NCBI GenBank assembly: GCA_029779435.1
Contig: JAKPAM010000069.1
Span: forward strand, 1-64,000
DNA length: 64,000 nucleotides
Direction of reading: 5' to 3'
From: Pseudomonadota bacterium
Lineage (GTDB): Bacteria; Pseudomonadota; Gammaproteobacteria; Burkholderiales; Burkholderiaceae_E
The position numbers were made by a program, and so were the translations under genes. Below the pieces are notes generated by a model. It was not told the DNA's origin. It saw only the letters and a program-made list of their open reading frames with translations, and made no database searches. This document shows positions 56,149 to 64,000 of this stretch, piece by piece (position 1 is the stretch's first letter; each line of letters opens with the position of its first letter).

Positions 56149-57129
56149 ATGACCGATATCGAGGTGGAGACCATGGCCGAGCAGGCCGGACAGCACGACA
56201 CGTTTTCGATCGCCGGCGCGATCCGCGAGATCGGCCGTGGGCGGCATGGCGCGCGCGGGCTGTCGTTCGAGCATGCGCGGGCGCTGTTCGAGCGGCTGCT
56301 GGCCGATGAACTGAGCGACCTGGCCGTCGGCGCCGTGCTGTTGGCCTGGCGGATGAAGGGCGAGTCGGTGGACGAGGTGGCCGCCGGGCTGGATGCGCTC
56401 GCATCGTGGGTCCACCACGTCCCCGTCGACCCGGAGCGGCCGGTGGTATCGATCCCCAGCTACAACGGCTCCCGCAAGATCGCCAATCTGACGCCGCTGC
56501 TGGCCTGCCTGCTGGCCGACAGCGGCATCCAGGTGATCGTGCATGGCGTGCGGCACGATCCGGGCCGCGTCACGACGTACGAATCGATGCGGGCGATGGG
56601 GCTCGACGTCGCGTCGTCGATCGGCGACGTGCCGGCCTTGTTGGCGCGCAACCTGCCGGCGTTCGTGCCGATCGACGTGCTCAGTCCCCGTCTGTCGCGG
56701 CTGCTGGACCTGCGCTGGCAACTGGGCGTGCGCAACGTCGGCCATACGCTGGCCAAGCTGCTCGATCCGGTCGGCGATCGGCGCTGCCTGTTGCTGGCCT
56801 CGTACACGCATCCGGAGTTCGAGCAGTTGCAGCACGAGTTGCTGGCGCGGCTGGGCGCGCATGCGCTGGTCAGCCGGGGCACCGAGGGCGAGGTGTTCGC
56901 CAATCCGCGGCGCCACGCGCGGATCGATCGGTTGCACGAGGGACGGTCGACGACCGTGCTAGACGCGCAGGCGCTGCCGATCGCCCAGGTCATGCCGCTG
57001 CCGGCCGGCGACGACGTGGCGGCCTGCGCCGCGTGGATGCAGTCGGTGCTGTCCGGCGAACGCGAGGCGCCGCCCGCGCTGCAGGCGCAGATCGCGTGCG
57101 TGCGCGAGGCGCTGAGCGAGACGGCCTGA
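56149..57129 (+). CDS. ybiB: YbiB-like anthranilate phosphoribosyltransferase-fold DNA-binding protein
   Basis: IREIGRGRHGARGLSFEHARALFERLLADELSDLAVGAVLLAWRMKGESVDEVAAG; NVGHTLAKLLDP. Confidence 0.85.
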   Translation: MTDIEVETMAEQAGQHDTFSIAGAIREIGRGRHGARGLSFEHARALFERLLADELSDLAVGAVLLAWRMKGESVDEVAAGLDALASWVHHVPVDPERPVVSIPSYNGSRKIANLTPLLACLLADSGIQVIVHGVRHDPGRVTTYESMRAMGLDVASSIGDVPALLARNLPAFVPIDVLSPRLSRLLDLRWQLGVRNVGHTLAKLLDPVGDRRCLLLASYTHPEFEQLQHELLARLGAHALVSRGTEGEVFANPRRHARIDRLHEGRSTTVLDAQALPIAQVMPLPAGDDVAACAAWMQSVLSGEREAPPALQAQIACVREALSETA

Positions 57130-57161
57130 GTGACCGCATTCGCGCCGTCCGGGGAGCGTGC

Positions 57162-58412
57162 TTGAAGCGATTCGATGTGGTGGTGATCGGCGCGGGGGCG
57201 GCCGGCATGATGTGCGCCGGCGTGGCGGGCCAGCGCGGCGCGCGCGTGTTGGTCATCGACCATGCGCGGCGCCTGGCCGAGAAGATCCGCATCTCGGGCG
57301 GCGGGCGCTGCAACTTCACCAACGTGCACGCGGACCGGCCCGAGCGCTTCCTGAGCGAGGATCCGCGCTTCGTGCGGAGCGTGCTGCGGGGCTTCGCGCC
57401 GTCGCGGTTCATCTCGCTCGTGCGCCGCTACGGCATCGCTTATCACGAGAAGCATCGCGGCCAGCTGTTCTGCGATGATTCGAGCGAGCGGATCATCGCG
57501 ATGCTTCGCGACGAGATGACCCACGGTGGTGTCCAGTTGTGGCAGGACTGCGCACCGTCGGCCGTGCGGGCGCGCACCGAACCGGACGATGGCGGCGGCA
57601 ACGGCGAAGGGCGCGGCGCGCGATACGAGATCGATACGCCGGGCGGCACGGTGCTCGCGCGGCATCTGGTCATCGCCACGGGCGGCCTGTCGATCCCGGC
57701 GATCGGCGCCAGCGATGCCGGTTTCCGGATCGCGCGGCAGTTCGGCCTGCGCGTCGTCGAGCCTCGCCCGGGCCTCGTGCCGCTGCGTTTCGATCCGCAG
57801 GCGTGGGCGCCGTTCGCGGCGTTGTCCGGCCTGTCTCTGGAGGTCGATATCGCGGTCGCGGCCGAAGGGCGCCGTCCGACCTTCCGCGAGGACCTGTTGC
57901 TCACGCATCGCGGCTTGTCGGGTCCGGCCATCCTGCAGATCTCCAGCTATTGGCGGTCCGGCCAGGCGCTGTCGATCGACCTGGCCGCCGGACAGGACGT
58001 GACCGCCGGATTGCACGAGGCCAAGCGGGAGGGCCGGGCGTTCGTCGAGACCGTGCTGGCGCAGTGGCTGCCCAAGCGGCTGGCGGCCGGATGGCTCGGG
58101 CAGTCGGCGTTCGCGGACCTGGCCGGCGAGCGCATTCCACAGGTCGCCAACCGCCGGCTCGACGCGCTGGCGCAGGCCGTGCGCGCGTGGTCGCTGACGC
58201 CGGTGGGCTCCGAAGGGTTTCGCAAGGCCGAGGTCACCGTCGGCGGCGTGGCCACCGACGAACTCGATCCGCGCACGATGGGCGCGCATCGTTCGCCGGG
58301 GCTGGTGTTCATCGGCGAGGTCGTCGACGTGACGGGCTGGCTCGGCGGCTACAACTTCCAATGGGCGTGGGCTTCGGCGGTGCGCGCGGCGGAGGCGATG
58401 ACGCCGGGCTGA
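57162..58412 (+). CDS. HI0933/YhiN-family NAD(P)/FAD-dependent oxidoreductase
   Basis: FDVVVIGAGAAGMMCAGVAGQRGARVLVIDHARRLAEKIRISGGGRCNFTN; DVTGWLGGYNFQWAWASA; TTG start inferred. Confidence 0.92.
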   Translation: MKRFDVVVIGAGAAGMMCAGVAGQRGARVLVIDHARRLAEKIRISGGGRCNFTNVHADRPERFLSEDPRFVRSVLRGFAPSRFISLVRRYGIAYHEKHRGQLFCDDSSERIIAMLRDEMTHGGVQLWQDCAPSAVRARTEPDDGGGNGEGRGARYEIDTPGGTVLARHLVIATGGLSIPAIGASDAGFRIARQFGLRVVEPRPGLVPLRFDPQAWAPFAALSGLSLEVDIAVAAEGRRPTFREDLLLTHRGLSGPAILQISSYWRSGQALSIDLAAGQDVTAGLHEAKREGRAFVETVLAQWLPKRLAAGWLGQSAFADLAGERIPQVANRRLDALAQAVRAWSLTPVGSEGFRKAEVTVGGVATDELDPRTMGAHRSPGLVFIGEVVDVTGWLGGYNFQWAWASAVRAAEAMTPG

Positions 58413-58487
58413 TCGGCTATGCTCGGCGGTACCTATCGCGAGAACGGCCGGCGAGAACGACTTGCAAGAATGACAACGGAGACAACG

Positions 58488-59540
58488 ATGAGCACATCCC
58501 CGCGCTGGAAGCAGCGTCCGCCCGGATCGAACTGGGGCGATTTCGGACCCGACGACCAGGCCGGCCGCATGAACCTGCTGACGCCGGCCAAGGTGCTGCA
58601 AGGCATCGCCGAAGTCCGCGAAGGCCGGACGTTCTGCCTGAGCCTGCCGCTCGATTACCCGGGCGGCAACGTGCTCAACCCGCGCCGGCTGCCGCCGGTG
58701 CTGCGCCCGACGCTGCGCGACGGCCGCCCGAACATGAACTACCGCTTGTTCAAGGACAACGACCAGCAGACCGACGTGATCAGCGACGACCTGGTCGTCA
58801 TGCACCTGCAGTACTCGACGCAGTGGGACAGCCTGGCCCACGTCGGCTCGATGTTCGACGCCAACGGCGACGGCCTTCCCGAGGCGGTCTACTACAATGG
58901 CTATCGCGCCGACGAACACGTGATCGGCCCGGCGTCGGGTGACGACGCGGGCGCGCAGAGCCAGTCCAAGGTGTCGACGTCCAACGCCGTCGCGCTGGGC
59001 ATCCAGAACATGGCCGAGCGCTGCGTGCAGGGGCGTGCCGTGATGATCGACCTGCATGCCCACCACGGCGACGCGCGAGCCATCATCGGTCATGACGAAC
59101 TGCGCCGGATCATGGATGCCGACGGCGTCATCGTCGAGCCCGGTGACATGGTGTGCCTGCACACCGGATTCGCGCAGAGGCTGCTCGACATGAATCGCCA
59201 GCCCGATGCGCACGTGCTGGAGACGAGTTGCGCGGTGCTCGACGGCCGCGACGAGAAGCTGCTGCAGTGGATTACCGATTCGGGCCTGATCGCGCTGATC
59301 GCCGACAACTACGCGGTCGAGGCGCACCCGGCGACGCGTCACGTCGGCTGCTGTGCCGCGCTGCCGCTGCACGAGCATTGCCTGTTCAAGCTCGGCGTGC
59401 ACCTGGGCGAGATCTGGCATCTGACGCCGCTGGCCCGGTGGCTGCGCGAGCACCGGCGCAGCCGCTTCCTGCTGACCGCGCCGCCGCTGCGCCTGCCCGG
59501 GGCCGTCGGCTCGCCGGCCACGCCGATCGCGACCGTGTAG
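58488..59540 (+). CDS. Cyclase family protein (kynurenine formamidase-like fold)
   Basis: WDSLAHVGSMFDANGDG, MIDLHAHHG, VEPGDMVCLHTGF. Confidence 0.85.
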   Translation: MSTSPRWKQRPPGSNWGDFGPDDQAGRMNLLTPAKVLQGIAEVREGRTFCLSLPLDYPGGNVLNPRRLPPVLRPTLRDGRPNMNYRLFKDNDQQTDVISDDLVVMHLQYSTQWDSLAHVGSMFDANGDGLPEAVYYNGYRADEHVIGPASGDDAGAQSQSKVSTSNAVALGIQNMAERCVQGRAVMIDLHAHHGDARAIIGHDELRRIMDADGVIVEPGDMVCLHTGFAQRLLDMNRQPDAHVLETSCAVLDGRDEKLLQWITDSGLIALIADNYAVEAHPATRHVGCCAALPLHEHCLFKLGVHLGEIWHLTPLARWLREHRRSRFLLTAPPLRLPGAVGSPATPIATV

Positions 59541-59978
59541 ACGATTCGTCAGAAGGGGGAGCCGCCCGGGGCTGAAGCGAAAGGCCGCGGTGAAAGACGG
59601 CTGCCCGGCTGGCAGGGTTGGCGGGTTTGACGTTCCCGCCGTACCCGATCGGATTGTCAGCCTGCCGTCATGCGCGCTTTGCGCCGCGGCCTTAGTCTGT
59701 GCGATATCGCAGCGGCGTGGCCGAAACGGCCCGTCCAGTCGAAACTCCCCCTGGATACAGCCGGCGTTCACGCCGACCCGAAACCTCTGTTACCTCTGTT
59801 TTCGACATGACCATGACCGCGATCTCGTTGAGCACGATGGTGGCAGCAGGCTGCTTTTCGATGTTCATGCTTTGGCTGGCCGACGACGACGAGTGACGCG
59901 CGACCCCGGCCGCCGCCGCGCAGGGATTCATTCGCGGACGCGCGTGCCGGGGCGCTCTTCGGCCGGTTTTTCGGCTGG

Positions 59979-63959
<3,981 letters not shown>

Positions 63960-64000
63960 GCTGACGGGTACCGCCCGCCGGCAGCCGTCGATGTCGATAC

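Noticed and set aside
56460-59771. 1103-aa minus-strand ORF
   Set aside because: Spans the antisense of YbiB, HI0933 flavoprotein and cyclase genes, all with strong motifs on the plus strand.

Overview
The window is a GC-rich, gene-dense chromosomal segment. It looks like a Burkholderiales-type betaproteobacterium, judging from the Bug/TctC periplasmic receptors and general gene content; this is inference. No rRNA, tRNA, CRISPR array, integrase or phage structural module was recognised. Main blocks: (1) 1-18.0 kb, a surface-polysaccharide locus: partial beta-helix/Ig-like protein running off the left edge, GT2 + GtrA + multi-TM gtr-like trio, two acyltransferase-3 proteins, SDR + GMC oxidoreductase, a divergent pair of paralogous clan GH-A-like hydrolases, GT-C-like membrane protein and a HAD-UbiA fusion. 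(2) 18.3-23.2 kb: a MITE-like inverted-repeat element, GH50-like agarase, 2-hydroxyacid dehydrogenase, M20 peptidase. (3) 23.4-35.2 kb, the most unusual part: an island of conflict/signalling-type genes (SLOG-like exported protein, TPR-trypsin protease, serine alpha/beta hydrolase, TIR protein with an unassigned N-terminus, lipoprotein, TSUP permease, a trypsin-TIR-TPR-SLOG-like fusion, calcineurin-like phosphoesterase), with translational coupling in two gene pairs and inverted repeats upstream of the phosphoesterase. (4) 35.3-46.0 kb: dienelactone hydrolase, TetR, thiolase/Bug/LivK/acyl-CoA ligase operon, class III aminotransferase, RHH-PIN toxin-antitoxin, Bug receptor, and a SugE/Gdx exporter behind a candidate guanidine-II (mini-ykkC) riboswitch. 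(5) 46.2-64 kb: mostly housekeeping/metabolic: pgl (with a hexanucleotide microsatellite), zwf, thioesterase, Ldh-family oxidoreductase, NitT/TauT ABC transporter, CPA2 antiporter + YbdK ligase, CbiX, YbiB, HI0933-family flavoprotein, cyclase and metH. All assignments come from reading the sequence and motifs; no database search was run.
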